64,000 nt of DNA from Bacillus sp. FJAT-18017 (lineage in GTDB: Bacteria > Bacillota > Bacilli > Bacillales > Cytobacillaceae). The DNA lies in NCBI RefSeq assembly GCF_001278805.1, contig NZ_CP012602.1, forward strand, positions 2,076,001 through 2,140,000. Direction: 5' to 3'. Position numbers and translations under genes: made by a program. Of this stretch, positions 1 through 8,597 are shown piece by piece. Position 1 is the first letter of the stretch. Every line of letters begins with the position of its first letter. The notes below the pieces were generated by a model that saw only the letters and a program-made list of their open reading frames with translations, was not told the DNA's origin and did no database searches.

Positions 1-42
1 ACCGTGAAGCAGGAAATGCCTGAAGTAGAACAAGAAATGTAG
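1..42 (+). CDS. C-terminal end of a gene upstream of nusB (probably Asp23/YqhY family)
   Basis: The first 13 codons read TVKQEMPEVEQEM and then a TAG stop at 40-42. Only this acidic tail is inside the window, so no domain can be seen. The call rests on synteny: in Bacillus the gene immediately before nusB is yqhY, an Asp23/Gls24-family protein whose product is linked to acetyl-CoA carboxylase control. A terminator-like hairpin follows at 86-118. Any other gene could in principle end here. Confidence 0.5.
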   Translation, partial: TVKQEMPEVEQEM

Positions 43-85
43 GCTTCAGCTTACTTTCTTGATGAACGGGAAAAATAGAAAATGG

Positions 86-118
86 GGGCCGAGGCTAAAT
101 GCTTCTGCCCTTTTTTTA
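86..118 (+). terminator. Rho-independent terminator after the yqhY-like gene
   Basis: GGGCCGAGGC (86-95) pairs imperfectly with GCTTCTGCCC (101-110) and is followed at once by seven T residues. It separates the upstream gene from nusB. The stem has two non-Watson-Crick positions, so strength is uncertain. Confidence 0.6.
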
Positions 119-356
119 TTGGGTATATGGTCCAGCGTTTGTCAGTCTGTTTTCCCTTTTGGTCTCGACTTTGGAATACCGGGATGCCTTTTTTCGCATT
201 TGGTGAAACTATCTGCAGAGTTTTCATCCATTGCAGTGCATTCATCTTTTCTGTATGCTATTATTTTCAAGGGGATAGCAAAACAAGCATCCCAATTTAT
301 GACTATTTGCGCAATTTACTGATTTGCGATTAATTTATAAAGGAGCTAATTGTATA

Positions 357-749
357 ATGAAGAGAAGGACAGCCAGGGAAAAGGCACTTCAGGCGCTTTT
401 TCAAATCGACGTAAGTGATGCGGAACCAACTGCAGCAATAGAACATGTACTTGAGGAAGAACAGGGAGATTCGTACTTGTCAAGGCTTGTAAATGGGACG
501 GTCGAACATAAGCAGGAAATTGATGGCTTAATTACAAGGAACCTGGAGAAGTGGTCTTTGGAAAGGCTCGCTGCTGTTGATAGAAACCTGCTCCGCCTAG
601 GAGTTTTTGAATTAAAGTATTGTTCTGAAGAAGTGCCTGCAAATGTTGTATTGGATGAGGCAATTGAAATTGCAAAGCTTTATGGAGACGATCAATCAAG
701 TAAATTCATCAATGGCGTCCTATCAAAGGTTAAGCAGCAATTGATTTAA
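357..749 (+). CDS. nusB: Transcription antitermination factor NusB
   Basis: 130 residues, the usual NusB length. NusB forms an RNA-binding heterodimer with ribosomal protein S10 (NusE) on boxA RNA and supports antitermination of rRNA operons. The N-terminus MKRRTAREKALQALFQID and the C-terminal segment around KLYGDDQSSKFINGVL are typical of the all-helical family. I chose ATG 357 and not the in-frame ATG at 324, because AAAGGAG at 338-344 precedes 357 at proper spacing and known NusB proteins begin with this R-rich helix. folD follows after 45 bases, as in other Bacillaceae. Confidence 0.96.
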   Translation: MKRRTAREKALQALFQIDVSDAEPTAAIEHVLEEEQGDSYLSRLVNGTVEHKQEIDGLITRNLEKWSLERLAAVDRNLLRLGVFELKYCSEEVPANVVLDEAIEIAKLYGDDQSSKFINGVLSKVKQQLI

Positions 750-794
750 AGATGAATAATGATTGGCGGCTCCTACAAAAGGGGAGGAATCGGG

Positions 795-1661
795 ATGGCA
801 GCTAAATTGATTGATGGTAAAGAAATTGCCAAGAAGAAACGGCAGGAAATTGCCCAAAAGGTTAAGGAATTAAAAGAGAGGGACATCCACCCTGGACTAG
901 CTGTAATTCTAGTCGGAGATAACCATGCTTCTCGGACCTATGTCAAAAACAAGGAAAAAGCCTGCAATGAAGCTGGTATCAATTCGTTTATGTTTGAACT
1001 TCCCGCATCTATCTCGCAGGAGCAGCTTTTGGAAAAAATATCAGAACTTAACCATGATGAAAAAGTTCATGGCATCCTTGTACAGCTTCCGCTTCCTGCA
1101 CATATAGAGGAAAAAACAGTAATTGAGGCAATTGCTCCAAATAAGGATGTCGATGGCTTCCATCCGATAAATATTGGCCGGATGATGACCGGGCAGGATG
1201 CCTTCCTTCCATGCACACCATACGGTATCCTCGTTTTAATGGAGGAAATCGGCCTTGAAATAACCGGAAAGCATGTAGTTATAGTCGGCAGGAGTAATAT
1301 TGTCGGAAAACCAGCGGGACAGCTTTTCCTCAACAAAAATGCTACTGTTACATATTGCCATTCAAGGACCAAGGATCTTGAATTCCACACTCGCCAGGCA
1401 GATATCCTCGTATCAGCAATTGGAAAACCAAACTTTATCCGCGCAAGCCACATCAAGGAAGGCGCAGCAGTCATTGATGTTGGAATTAACAGAAATGAAG
1501 CAGGTAAACTTTGCGGGGATGTGCATTTTGAAGAGGTTGCTGAAAAGGCAGGCTATATAACCCCTGTTCCTGGAGGAGTAGGGCCAATGACCATTACAAT
1601 GCTATTATTTAATACTTTGAAAGCAGCGAGCCAGTCAAAGCCTGTGCTTTCAAGGGCATAA
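795..1661 (+). CDS. folD: Bifunctional methylenetetrahydrofolate dehydrogenase/cyclohydrolase FolD
   Basis: 288 residues. FolD interconverts 5,10-methylene-THF and 10-formyl-THF in the cytoplasm, feeding purine and formyl-methionine synthesis. The catalytic region TYVKNKEKACNEAGI contains the YxxxK pair (Tyr49, Lys53). The Rossmann part is visible as VIVGRSNIVGKPAGQL, and the C-terminal signature PGGVGPMTITMLL is intact. ATG 795 was chosen over the frame-opening ATG at 759 because GGGGAGG (781-787) sits just upstream and the family starts near MAAKLIDGK. It probably forms a transcription unit with nusB. Confidence 0.97.
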   Translation: MAAKLIDGKEIAKKKRQEIAQKVKELKERDIHPGLAVILVGDNHASRTYVKNKEKACNEAGINSFMFELPASISQEQLLEKISELNHDEKVHGILVQLPLPAHIEEKTVIEAIAPNKDVDGFHPINIGRMMTGQDAFLPCTPYGILVLMEEIGLEITGKHVVIVGRSNIVGKPAGQLFLNKNATVTYCHSRTKDLEFHTRQADILVSAIGKPNFIRASHIKEGAAVIDVGINRNEAGKLCGDVHFEEVAEKAGYITPVPGGVGPMTITMLLFNTLKAASQSKPVLSRA

Positions 1662-2069
1662 ATGTAAATATTCCATCAATGGTGACCTTTCACTGATGGT
1701 CAGTCTTGCAAAGCCCGAATACTGAACCAATGGGAAATCTTGTTCAGCACTCGGATCTTTAGGAACACTTGGCCTTTAAAGTGAAAAGTCCTTAGAACCA
1801 GGATAAAGTAAGGAAAAGCCTCTTGCCTAAGGGTTGAATTTCTTATTCGTGACGAATGAGAAATGTGACCTTATAATGGAAGGGGCTGTTTTTTTAAAGG
1901 TTTTTTTAATAAACTAGTTGGGATGGGGAGCATTGGATTGAATTCGGCCCCATAAAACCAGCAACCGTTAAGAAGGATTCTAATCGACAGCCAAAACGGA
2001 GTGGAAATCTACAGGCTTGTTTAACATAGCCAAAAATTTTTAGATTTTATTGAAGGGGAGTACATTCCC
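1662..2069. other. 408-bp non-coding gap between folD and xseA
   Basis: In B. subtilis folD and xseA are almost adjacent, so this gap is unusually long. It holds a hairpin (TTCTTATTCG / CGAATGAGAA, about 1842-1864) without a T tract, and a weaker CCATCA...TGATGG inverted repeat near 1673-1700. The stretch from about 1930 to 2020 contains GGCCCCATAAAACC, AGCAACC, AAGG and CTAAT in the order seen in SAM-I (S-box) riboswitch cores. The conserved GAGGGA segment and a convincing P1 stem are missing and no terminator follows, so I do not call a riboswitch. No gene was found in it. Confidence 0.4.
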
Positions 2070-3428
2070 ATGCAGGATAATAACCGATATTTAACTATTA
2101 CTGCTCTGACAAAGTACATAAAGAGGAAATTTGATGCGGATCCGCATTTGCAGGATATTTTTATCAAAGGTGAAATTTCCAACCTAAAGCAGCATTCCAG
2201 CGGGCATATGTATTTAACCCTGAAGGACGAGCGCTCCAGAATTCTTGCTGTCATGTTTGCCAGCAATTCCAGAAGCTTGAAATTTGCGCCGGAAAATGGG
2301 ATGAAAATCATTGCCAGGGGAGAAGTTTCCGTTTACGAGGCGAGTGGCCAGTATCAAATTTATATAAAGGAAATGAAGCCGGATGGCATCGGCGAATTGT
2401 TCCTTGCTTATGAACAGTTAAAAAAGAAGCTTGAGGCTGAGGGGCTGTTCCGGACAGACAGGAAAAGGCGGCTCCCTTTGTTCCCTAAAACAATTGGGAT
2501 AATCACATCTCCTACTGGTGCTGCAATCAGGGATATCATCACAACGATTAAGCGGCGTTACCCCATTGCAAGGCTGCTTGTTTATCCGGCGCTTGTCCAG
2601 GGGGAGTATGCTGCAAAATCGGTTGCTGACGCCATAATCAGGTCCAATCAGGATGGAGAGGCAGATGTCCTTATAGTCGGCAGGGGTGGAGGTTCCATTG
2701 AAGAGCTTTGGGCATTTAATGAGGAAGTAGTGGCCAGGGCAATCTACTCTTCCACCGTTCCAGTTATCTCTGCAGTCGGACACGAAACTGATTTCACAAT
2801 TGCTGACTACGTAGCTGACCTTAGGGCGCCAACCCCGACAGGAGCGGCGGAATTGGCAGTTCCCCATATTGATGAACTCCTCGAACGGGTTCTTCAGCGG
2901 CAAGGAAGGCTTATTCGGGCTATGAAGGAAAAATTCAGCTTTCAAAAAACCCGGCTTGATCGGATTCAACGCTCCTATGCGTTCCGTTATCCAAGGAGAT
3001 TGTATGAGCAAAAGCTTGAACAATTGGACAGGCTTACGGAAAATCTAAATCGGGGTACATACCGCTTGGCAACTCTAAAAAGAGATACACATGCCCAGGT
3101 TACACGAAGGCTTGAAAGAAATAATCCACGCCAGCTTCTTACAGAAGCCAGCAGCCGGCATGGAAGGTCTGAAAGGGAACTGATAAGGGCGATGAATGTT
3201 ATTCTTGCCAGTAAAAAAGCGGAATTTGGTAAAACTGTTGCCTCACTAGGGGCCCTTAGTCCGTTAAAAATCATGGAACGCGGCTACAGCCTTGCCTATA
3301 CCGAGGACAATCGTTTAATTAAGACAATACAACAAGCAGATATAGATGATAGGGTAACAATCAAACTTACAGACGGAAGCCTGCTTTGCAGGGTTCAGGA
3401 GAAAGTGGAGGAACCTAAAAATGAATGA
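2070..3428 (+). CDS. xseA: Exodeoxyribonuclease VII large subunit
   Basis: 452 residues, the family's normal size. XseA is the catalytic and DNA-binding subunit of exonuclease VII, which degrades single-stranded DNA from both ends and acts in repair. An N-terminal OB-fold (about residues 10-110) precedes the catalytic domain with [13 protein letters not shown] and [14 protein letters not shown] long charged coiled-coil region follows (about 280-380). ATG 2070 has GGGGAG 11-16 bases upstream. Its last 8 bases overlap xseB, and ispA follows closely, giving the conserved xseA-xseB-ispA operon. Confidence 0.97.
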   Translation: MQDNNRYLTITALTKYIKRKFDADPHLQDIFIKGEISNLKQHSSGHMYLTLKDERSRILAVMFASNSRSLKFAPENGMKIIARGEVSVYEASGQYQIYIKEMKPDGIGELFLAYEQLKKKLEAEGLFRTDRKRRLPLFPKTIGIITSPTGAAIRDIITTIKRRYPIARLLVYPALVQGEYAAKSVADAIIRSNQDGEADVLIVGRGGGSIEELWAFNEEVVARAIYSSTVPVISAVGHETDFTIADYVADLRAPTPTGAAELAVPHIDELLERVLQRQGRLIRAMKEKFSFQKTRLDRIQRSYAFRYPRRLYEQKLEQLDRLTENLNRGTYRLATLKRDTHAQVTRRLERNNPRQLLTEASSRHGRSERELIRAMNVILASKKAEFGKTVASLGALSPLKIMERGYSLAYTEDNRLIKTIQQADIDDRVTIKLTDGSLLCRVQEKVEEPKNE

Positions 3429-3654
3429 AGAAAAAGAATTGACATTTGAACAGGCGATGGAGCAGCTCGAGCTCATCGTTTCAAAGCTAGAAGAAGGGGA
3501 TGTACCACTGGAGGAAGCAATCAGCTTTTACAAAAAAGGAATGGAATTATCAAAACTATGCCATGATAAATTAAAAAATGTTGAGGAACAGCTTACGCAA
3601 ATTATTACAGAAGATGGGCGGAGAGAAAGCTTTACCATACAGGGGGAGGAATAA
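3421..3654 (+). CDS. xseB: Exodeoxyribonuclease VII small subunit
   Basis: 77 residues. XseB is a small helical-hairpin protein that binds the coiled coil of XseA to form active exonuclease VII. The signature [20 protein letters not shown] followed by [15 protein letters not shown] is clear. The ATG lies inside the end of xseA (8-base overlap), with GGAGG at 3406-3410 as ribosome site, suggesting translational coupling. The gene ends 4 bases before the ispA start. Confidence 0.96.
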   Translation: MNEEKELTFEQAMEQLELIVSKLEEGDVPLEEAISFYKKGMELSKLCHDKLKNVEEQLTQIITEDGRRESFTIQGEE

Positions 3655-3658
3655 TACA

Positions 3659-4546
3659 TTGGACAACAAGAGTTTTGAAGCTTTTTCAAAAAAATATAAA
3701 CAGCTTGTTGAAGAAGAGCTCAGGACTGCAGTCCATGCATTAGAGGCTCCAGCATCTTTAAAGGAGTCCATGAGTTATTCCTTGAATGCCGGAGGCAAAC
3801 GGATTCGCCCAATGCTCACTTTTGCAGCCATGGATGCGTTTGGCAAAAATCCTGAAGACGGTGTGAAAGCGGCAGCTGCAATTGAGATGGTTCACACGTA
3901 TTCCCTTATTCACGATGACCTCCCAAGCATGGATGATGATGACATGAGACGGGGAAAGCCAACAAATCATAAAGTGTTTGGAGAAGCAATCGCAATCCTT
4001 GCCGGTGATGCGCTGTTAACCCAAAGCTTTGAGTTAATTGGAAACTTGCCATATGCGTCACCGGAAGTAAAGGTTAGGCTCATGACAGGTCTCTCCAAGG
4101 CTTCGGGAGCAGAAGGAATGGTAGGCGGGCAGGTTGCTGATATGGAAGGAGAGCGGCGGGATTTAACTCTTGAGGAACTGGAATCCATCCATATTAGAAA
4201 AACAGGCAGGCTGCTGGAATTCAGTATTTTTGCTGGTGCTGTTCTTTCGGGAGCCACAGAGGAACAGGTTAAGAGCTTGTCAGCTTTTGCCCATCATCTC
4301 GGCCTCGCCTTTCAAATTCGTGATGATATCCTGGACGTAATCGGGGACGAAGCGACAATTGGCAAACGAGTTGGAAGTGATACCCTGAATGAAAAGAGTA
4401 CTTACCCAAAACTATTGACACTTGAAGGGGCCAAACAGGCTCTTGAAAAACAAAGCACTTTGGCAAATGAGCATTTGACAGCAACCGGGCTGGACACAGC
4501 AATGCTCAGGGAAATTGCTTCATTGGTTGCAAGCAGGAACAATTAA
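3659..4546 (+). CDS. ispA: Farnesyl diphosphate synthase (geranyltranstransferase)
   Basis: 295 residues, starting at TTG 3659 behind AGGGGGAGG (3641-3649). An open frame extends upstream into xseB, but that part is not family-like. IspA condenses isopentenyl diphosphate with DMAPP/GPP to make farnesyl diphosphate for quinones, undecaprenyl carriers and sporulation lipids. Both aspartate-rich Mg-binding motifs are present: DDLPSMDDDDMRRG (first) and DDILDVIGDEATIGK (second). It closes the xseAB-ispA operon, and the next gene, dxs, makes its substrates. Confidence 0.96.
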   Translation: MDNKSFEAFSKKYKQLVEEELRTAVHALEAPASLKESMSYSLNAGGKRIRPMLTFAAMDAFGKNPEDGVKAAAAIEMVHTYSLIHDDLPSMDDDDMRRGKPTNHKVFGEAIAILAGDALLTQSFELIGNLPYASPEVKVRLMTGLSKASGAEGMVGGQVADMEGERRDLTLEELESIHIRKTGRLLEFSIFAGAVLSGATEEQVKSLSAFAHHLGLAFQIRDDILDVIGDEATIGKRVGSDTLNEKSTYPKLLTLEGAKQALEKQSTLANEHLTATGLDTAMLREIASLVASRNN

Positions 4547-4673
4547 ACTTGGTTAATTGAGGCTGAAAGGCAAGTATGATAGAATTATGAACACAATGAT
4601 TATGCCGTTAACACGCTAGTGGTAGCGGCTAGTTTTTTAATAAACTGTGTTAATGGATATTGTTGATTTTATT

Positions 4674-4879
4674 AGCATTGTTGAATGGAGCGGAAGACGC
4701 GAAGACTCGTTCGAAAATGCAAAGACCGCATTTTCTCCTGCGATGCCTTTTCGGGGTAGGTTATTCAACGTCCTAACGGGAGAAAAGGTCAGTGGGAGAC
4801 CCCACAGGCGCCTCGCGCCGAGGAGGCTCCCAGACCGCCCGTGGAAAGCGAAGCGTCTGCAGCGGAATTCAACAATGCT
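4674..4879. repeat. 206-bp dispersed intergenic repeat with terminal inverted ends
   Basis: The ends are a perfect 12-bp inverted pair (AGCATTGTTGAA at 4674-4685; TTCAACAATGCT at 4868-4879), extended imperfectly by GCGGAAGACGC against GCGTCTGCAGC. The inside carries GAGACCCCACAGGCG, GAGGAGGCTCCCAGACCGC and GTGGAAAGCGAAGC. I recall this block as an abundant non-coding repeat of Bacillus-type genomes. It has no transposase and should fold into one long hairpin. A degenerate piece of the same element lies near 11785-11820. An open frame of 82 codons through it is not a gene. Confidence 0.75.
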
Positions 4880-4958
4880 GTCATTTAACTTTTAATAAAA
4901 TATGTGATAGTCTTGTCACGATTTTAGTGTTATACGAAGCAAAATTGTCGAGATTTTC

Positions 4959-4986
4959 TTGAGGAATCTGCCCATTCCTATATAAT
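4959..4986 (+). promoter_or_regulatory. Probable sigma-A promoter of dxs
   Basis: TTGAGG (4959-4964), a 16-base spacer and TATAAT (4981-4986) stand 53 bases upstream of the dxs start. Its position just after the dispersed repeat suggests dxs has its own promoter and is not simply read through from ispA. Confidence 0.5.
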
Positions 4987-5038
4987 AAAAGAGTTAAGAA
5001 ACTTCGGGCAGAATAAGCATGAAAGCGAGTGATCCTAT

Positions 5039-6931
5039 TTGGATCTAACATCTATAAAAGATCCTTCCTTTTTAAAAAGGATGACCAATCCACAACTAGA
5101 GAAGTTAAGTAAAGAAATCCGCCAGTTTCTGATTGAGAAATTATCAGTAACGGGTGGCCATATCGGCCCAAACCTTGGTGTAGTAGAACTGACAATTGCT
5201 CTCCATAAATGCTTCGACAGCCCTAAGGATAAAATTCTTTGGGATGTCGGACATCAGTCTTATGTTCATAAAATTTTAACAGGGCGTGCATGCGACTTTG
5301 ATACGCTGCGCCAATTTAAGGGAATGTGCGGTTTTCCAAAGCGTTCCGAAAGCGAGCATGATGTTTGGGAAACAGGCCACAGTTCAACATCCCTGTCTGC
5401 CGCAATGGGAATGGCGATAGCACGGGATATAAAGAAAGAGGACAGCTTTATTCTTCCTGTTATCGGCGATGGCGCACTTACTGGCGGAATGGCTCTTGAA
5501 GCCTTAAACCATATTGGGCATGAAAAGAAAAACATGATTGTCATTCTGAATGACAACGAAATGTCAATTGCCCCGAATGTAGGCGCGCTCCACAATGTAT
5601 TGGGCCGCTTGCGCACTTCAGGGAAGTATAATGGGGTAAAAGATGAGCTAGAACTTTTGATTAAAAAGATACCCGCTGTTGGAGGCGTCCTGGCTGCAAC
5701 TGCAGAGAGGGTAAAAGACAGCCTGAAGTATATGCTGGTATCCGGCATGTTTTTTGAGGAGATGGGTTTTACCTATTTAGGGCCGGTCGATGGCCATAAT
5801 TTTGATGACCTGTTTGAAAATCTTGCTTATGCAAAAAAAACAGAAGGTCCTGTCATTATCCACGTTATTACCAAGAAGGGGAAAGGTTACTATCCAGCTG
5901 AATCGGATAAAATCGGTACCTGGCATGGAACCGGTCCTTACAAGATGGAGACGGGTGATTTTGTAAAACCTGCTTTTTCTCCGCCATCCTGGAGCGGATT
6001 GGTCGCTGAGACTGTTCGAAAAATTGCCAGGGAGGACGAGAGGGTTGTAGCGATTACACCAGCTATGCCAGTCGGTTCTAAGCTTGAAGGCTTCGCGTCG
6101 GAATTCCCTGACAGAATGTTTGATGTAGGGATAGCCGAACAGCACGCAACGACTGTTGCTGCCGGGCTTGCTACCCAAAATATGAAACCGTTTTTGGCGA
6201 TATATTCAACTTTCCTGCAGCGGGCTTATGATCAGGTTGTCCATGATATCTGCAGACAAAATTTGAATGTCTTTATCGGAATCGACCGTGCCGGCCTCGT
6301 TGGTGCTGACGGTGAAACCCACCAGGGAGTATTCGATATTGCCTTTCTAAGGCATGTTCCTAATCTTGTACTTATGATGCCAAAGGATGAGAATGAAGGG
6401 CAGCATATGGTCAATACGGCGCTTAAGTACGACGATGGTCCAATCGCAATGAGGTTCCCGCGCGGAAATGGAATCGGTGTGCCGATGGATGAAGAGTTGA
6501 AACAAATTCCAATTGGCTCATGGGAGGTCCTGAAAGAAGGTGAAGATGCTGCAATCCTAACGTTCGGTACGACTGTACCTATGGCTTTGGAAGCAGCTGC
6601 AGCTCTGGAAAAACGCGGGGTATCGGTTAAGGTAGTGAATGCAAGGTTTATTAAACCGCTTGATGAAGCAATGCTGACTGAAATACTTGGAAAAGGCATG
6701 CCGATTTTAACAATTGAAGAAGCAGTCCTTCAAGGTGGATTTGGCAGCAGTGTGCTTGAGTTTGCGCATGATCATGGATTTTTCAAGGCTGTCATTGATC
6801 GGATGGGGATACCTGATCAATTTATTGAACATGGCAGCGTTGATCTCCTGCTTGAAGAAATAGATTTTACAGTTGATTCGGCAATCAGCCGGCTGTCCGT
6901 ATTGGCTGCAAAAAAGCAGCAAAGGGCGTAA
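5039..6931 (+). CDS. dxs: 1-deoxy-D-xylulose-5-phosphate synthase
   Basis: 630 residues. Dxs condenses pyruvate and glyceraldehyde-3-phosphate with thiamine diphosphate, the entry step of the MEP isoprenoid route. The N-terminal [13 protein letters not shown], the TPP-binding [14 protein letters not shown]...[10 protein letters not shown], the pyrimidine-domain [15 protein letters not shown] and a C-terminal transketolase domain are all complete. The TTG start fits the family N-terminus [15 protein letters not shown]. The extended site AAAGCGAGTGATC lies just before it and matches the full anti-SD except for two positions. tlyA follows after 4 bases. Confidence 0.97.
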   Translation: MDLTSIKDPSFLKRMTNPQLEKLSKEIRQFLIEKLSVTGGHIGPNLGVVELTIALHKCFDSPKDKILWDVGHQSYVHKILTGRACDFDTLRQFKGMCGFPKRSESEHDVWETGHSSTSLSAAMGMAIARDIKKEDSFILPVIGDGALTGGMALEALNHIGHEKKNMIVILNDNEMSIAPNVGALHNVLGRLRTSGKYNGVKDELELLIKKIPAVGGVLAATAERVKDSLKYMLVSGMFFEEMGFTYLGPVDGHNFDDLFENLAYAKKTEGPVIIHVITKKGKGYYPAESDKIGTWHGTGPYKMETGDFVKPAFSPPSWSGLVAETVRKIAREDERVVAITPAMPVGSKLEGFASEFPDRMFDVGIAEQHATTVAAGLATQNMKPFLAIYSTFLQRAYDQVVHDICRQNLNVFIGIDRAGLVGADGETHQGVFDIAFLRHVPNLVLMMPKDENEGQHMVNTALKYDDGPIAMRFPRGNGIGVPMDEELKQIPIGSWEVLKEGEDAAILTFGTTVPMALEAAAALEKRGVSVKVVNARFIKPLDEAMLTEILGKGMPILTIEEAVLQGGFGSSVLEFAHDHGFFKAVIDRMGIPDQFIEHGSVDLLLEEIDFTVDSAISRLSVLAAKKQQRA

Positions 6932-6935
6932 TCGT

Positions 6936-7787
6936 ATGAAGGCAAAAAAGGAAAGGCTTGATGTTCTGCTTGTTGAGAGGGGCCTTGCAGAAACTCGCGA
7001 AAAAGCTAAACGGTCAATCATGGCAGGCCTGGTATACACAAATGAAGAACGGCTTGACAAGCCCGGTGAAAAGATTAGTACTGACCTTCCGTTGACTATA
7101 AAAGGGAACCTGCTTCCTTATGTCAGCAGAGGAGGCCTGAAGCTAGAAAAGGCCTTGAAGGTTTTCGATGTAGAAGTCAAAGGCAAAACGATGCTCGATA
7201 TCGGCTCCTCTACAGGTGGGTTTACGGATTGTGCTCTGCAAAATGGGGCAAAAATGTCCTACGCCCTTGATGTAGGTTATAACCAGCTGGCATGGAAGCT
7301 TCGTCAGGATGAACGTGTTGTCGTAATGGAACGGACAAATTTCAGGTATGTGACACCTGCCGATTTGGAAAGGGGCATGCCTGAATTTGCGACAATCGAT
7401 GTTTCGTTTATTTCGCTTTCACTTATCTTTCCTGTTCTTGCAACGCTTCTAGTGCCTGGCAGTGATGTAATTGCGCTTGTTAAGCCGCAATTCGAGGCTG
7501 GCCGGGAACAGGTTGGGAAAAAAGGAATTGTTCGAGACGAAAAAGTCCATCTGATGGTTCTGGAGAAAACAATTGGGCTTGCGTTAGGGGAAGGCTTCAA
7601 TGTTGCAGGCCTCTCGTATTCACCTATAACAGGCGGGGATGGAAATATCGAATTTTTGCTTCACCTGAAATGGGACGGAAAAGATGATGGAGGAAAAAAC
7701 CTCTTGAATATCACTCCGGAACAAGTTGTAAAGGAAGCACACGCTATCCTCAAAACCAAGAAAACCGATGAAGAAGCTGCACCATGA
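6936..7787 (+). CDS. yqxC: TlyA-family rRNA 2'-O-methyltransferase (YqxC)
   Basis: 283 residues. It has an N-terminal S4 RNA-binding domain (about 1-65: RLDVLLVERGLAETREKAKR) followed by an FtsJ/RrmJ-type SAM-dependent methyltransferase. The SAM-binding motif is DIGSSTGGFTDC, and ALVKPQFEAGREQVGKKG is also family-typical. Mycobacterial TlyA 2'-O-methylates 16S and 23S rRNA; the substrate in Bacillus is inferred from that. Despite the old name haemolysin, an rRNA role is more likely. ATG 6936 is 4 bases after the dxs stop, so the two are cotranscribed. A long hairpin terminator begins within the last codons. Confidence 0.9.
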   Translation: MKAKKERLDVLLVERGLAETREKAKRSIMAGLVYTNEERLDKPGEKISTDLPLTIKGNLLPYVSRGGLKLEKALKVFDVEVKGKTMLDIGSSTGGFTDCALQNGAKMSYALDVGYNQLAWKLRQDERVVVMERTNFRYVTPADLERGMPEFATIDVSFISLSLIFPVLATLLVPGSDVIALVKPQFEAGREQVGKKGIVRDEKVHLMVLEKTIGLALGEGFNVAGLSYSPITGGDGNIEFLLHLKWDGKDDGGKNLLNITPEQVVKEAHAILKTKKTDEEAAP

Positions 7788-7824
7788 GGCCGTTTGATGA
7801 CGGCCCTCTGGGACAGCTTTTTTT
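7775..7824 (+). terminator. Rho-independent terminator after the dxs-tlyA unit
   Basis: An extended imperfect stem starts in the last codons of the gene (AGCTG with CAGCT). It has a strong inner stem GGCCGT / ACGGCC and ends in a run of T (7818-7824). Confidence 0.75.
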
Positions 7825-8131
7825 CATAAGCTTATTAATACGCCTTTTAAATTTATGAGGCAGATTTAATAGGAGATAATAATAGTATTGCCTTTCTGGC
7901 TAGGAAGTCGGGAAACTCTCTATAAATGGATTGCAACCAAAGTTGGAGCAGTAATGTTTTTTTGATAAAAAACTTTAAAAAGGCGGTCCAAACTATATTA
8001 TTCAGATAAATACCTTAATTTTTCACATGAATGATTGCACAACTGCGCCAAAATCAGCTAACATATGGGTAGAACCGACAAAATGTATAAACATACAAAA
8101 ATGTTTTGATTGTCTGATGGGGTGAAATAGA
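7825..8131. other. Gap between tlyA terminator and argR
   Basis: About 300 bases of AT-rich DNA. I see no gene, no stable hairpin and no convincing ARG box. It presumably holds the argR promoter, but no hexamer pair stands out. Confidence 0.5.
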
Positions 8132-8581
8132 ATGAACAAAGGCCAGCGGCATATTAAAATCAGGGAAATTATAACGAGCAATGACATTGAAACCCAGGAC
8201 GACCTGGTGGATGAACTTAGAATTGCCGGATTTAACGTTACACAGGCAACTGTTTCAAGGGACATTAAGGAGCTGCATCTGGTCAAGGTACCGCTGCAGG
8301 ATGGCAGATATAAATACAGCTTGCCTGCTGACCAGAGATTTAACCCGCTTCAAAAACTGAAACGAACGATGATGGATGCATTTGTACGCATTGATTCGGC
8401 TGGCCATCTACTCGTCATGAAGACACTTCCCGGAAATGCAATGGCCATAGGTGCACTCATAGATAATCTGGATTGGGAAGAAATTTTAGGAACGATTTGC
8501 GGAGATGATACAATCTTGATCATTTGCAGGACGACCGAGGATACCGAGGCGATTACTGACAAATTCCTGGAAATGCTTTAG
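8132..8581 (+). CDS. argR: Arginine repressor/activator ArgR (AhrC)
   Basis: 149 residues, full length. ArgR is an arginine-sensing hexameric regulator that represses arginine synthesis and activates catabolism. The N-terminal winged helix is visible as [20 protein letters not shown]...[15 protein letters not shown]. The C-terminal arginine-binding and oligomerisation domain contains [14 protein letters not shown]. The gene sits before recN, as in all Bacillus. Two ARG-box-like sites upstream of artP (31267-31316) suggest one target within this same window. Confidence 0.96.
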   Translation: MNKGQRHIKIREIITSNDIETQDDLVDELRIAGFNVTQATVSRDIKELHLVKVPLQDGRYKYSLPADQRFNPLQKLKRTMMDAFVRIDSAGHLLVMKTLPGNAMAIGALIDNLDWEEILGTICGDDTILIICRTTEDTEAITDKFLEML

Positions 8582-8597
8582 CTTGGGGGAATGCTTT

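Noticed and set aside
59..333. Two short frames before nusB
   Set aside because: They overlap the upstream terminator, lack ribosome sites and resemble no known protein.
1667..1705. CCATCA...TGATGG inverted repeat after folD as a terminator
   Set aside because: The stem is interrupted and no T tract follows; too weak to call.
4647..4895. 82-codon frame between ispA and dxs
   Set aside because: It runs through the dispersed repeat and encodes low-complexity Arg/Pro-rich sequence only.
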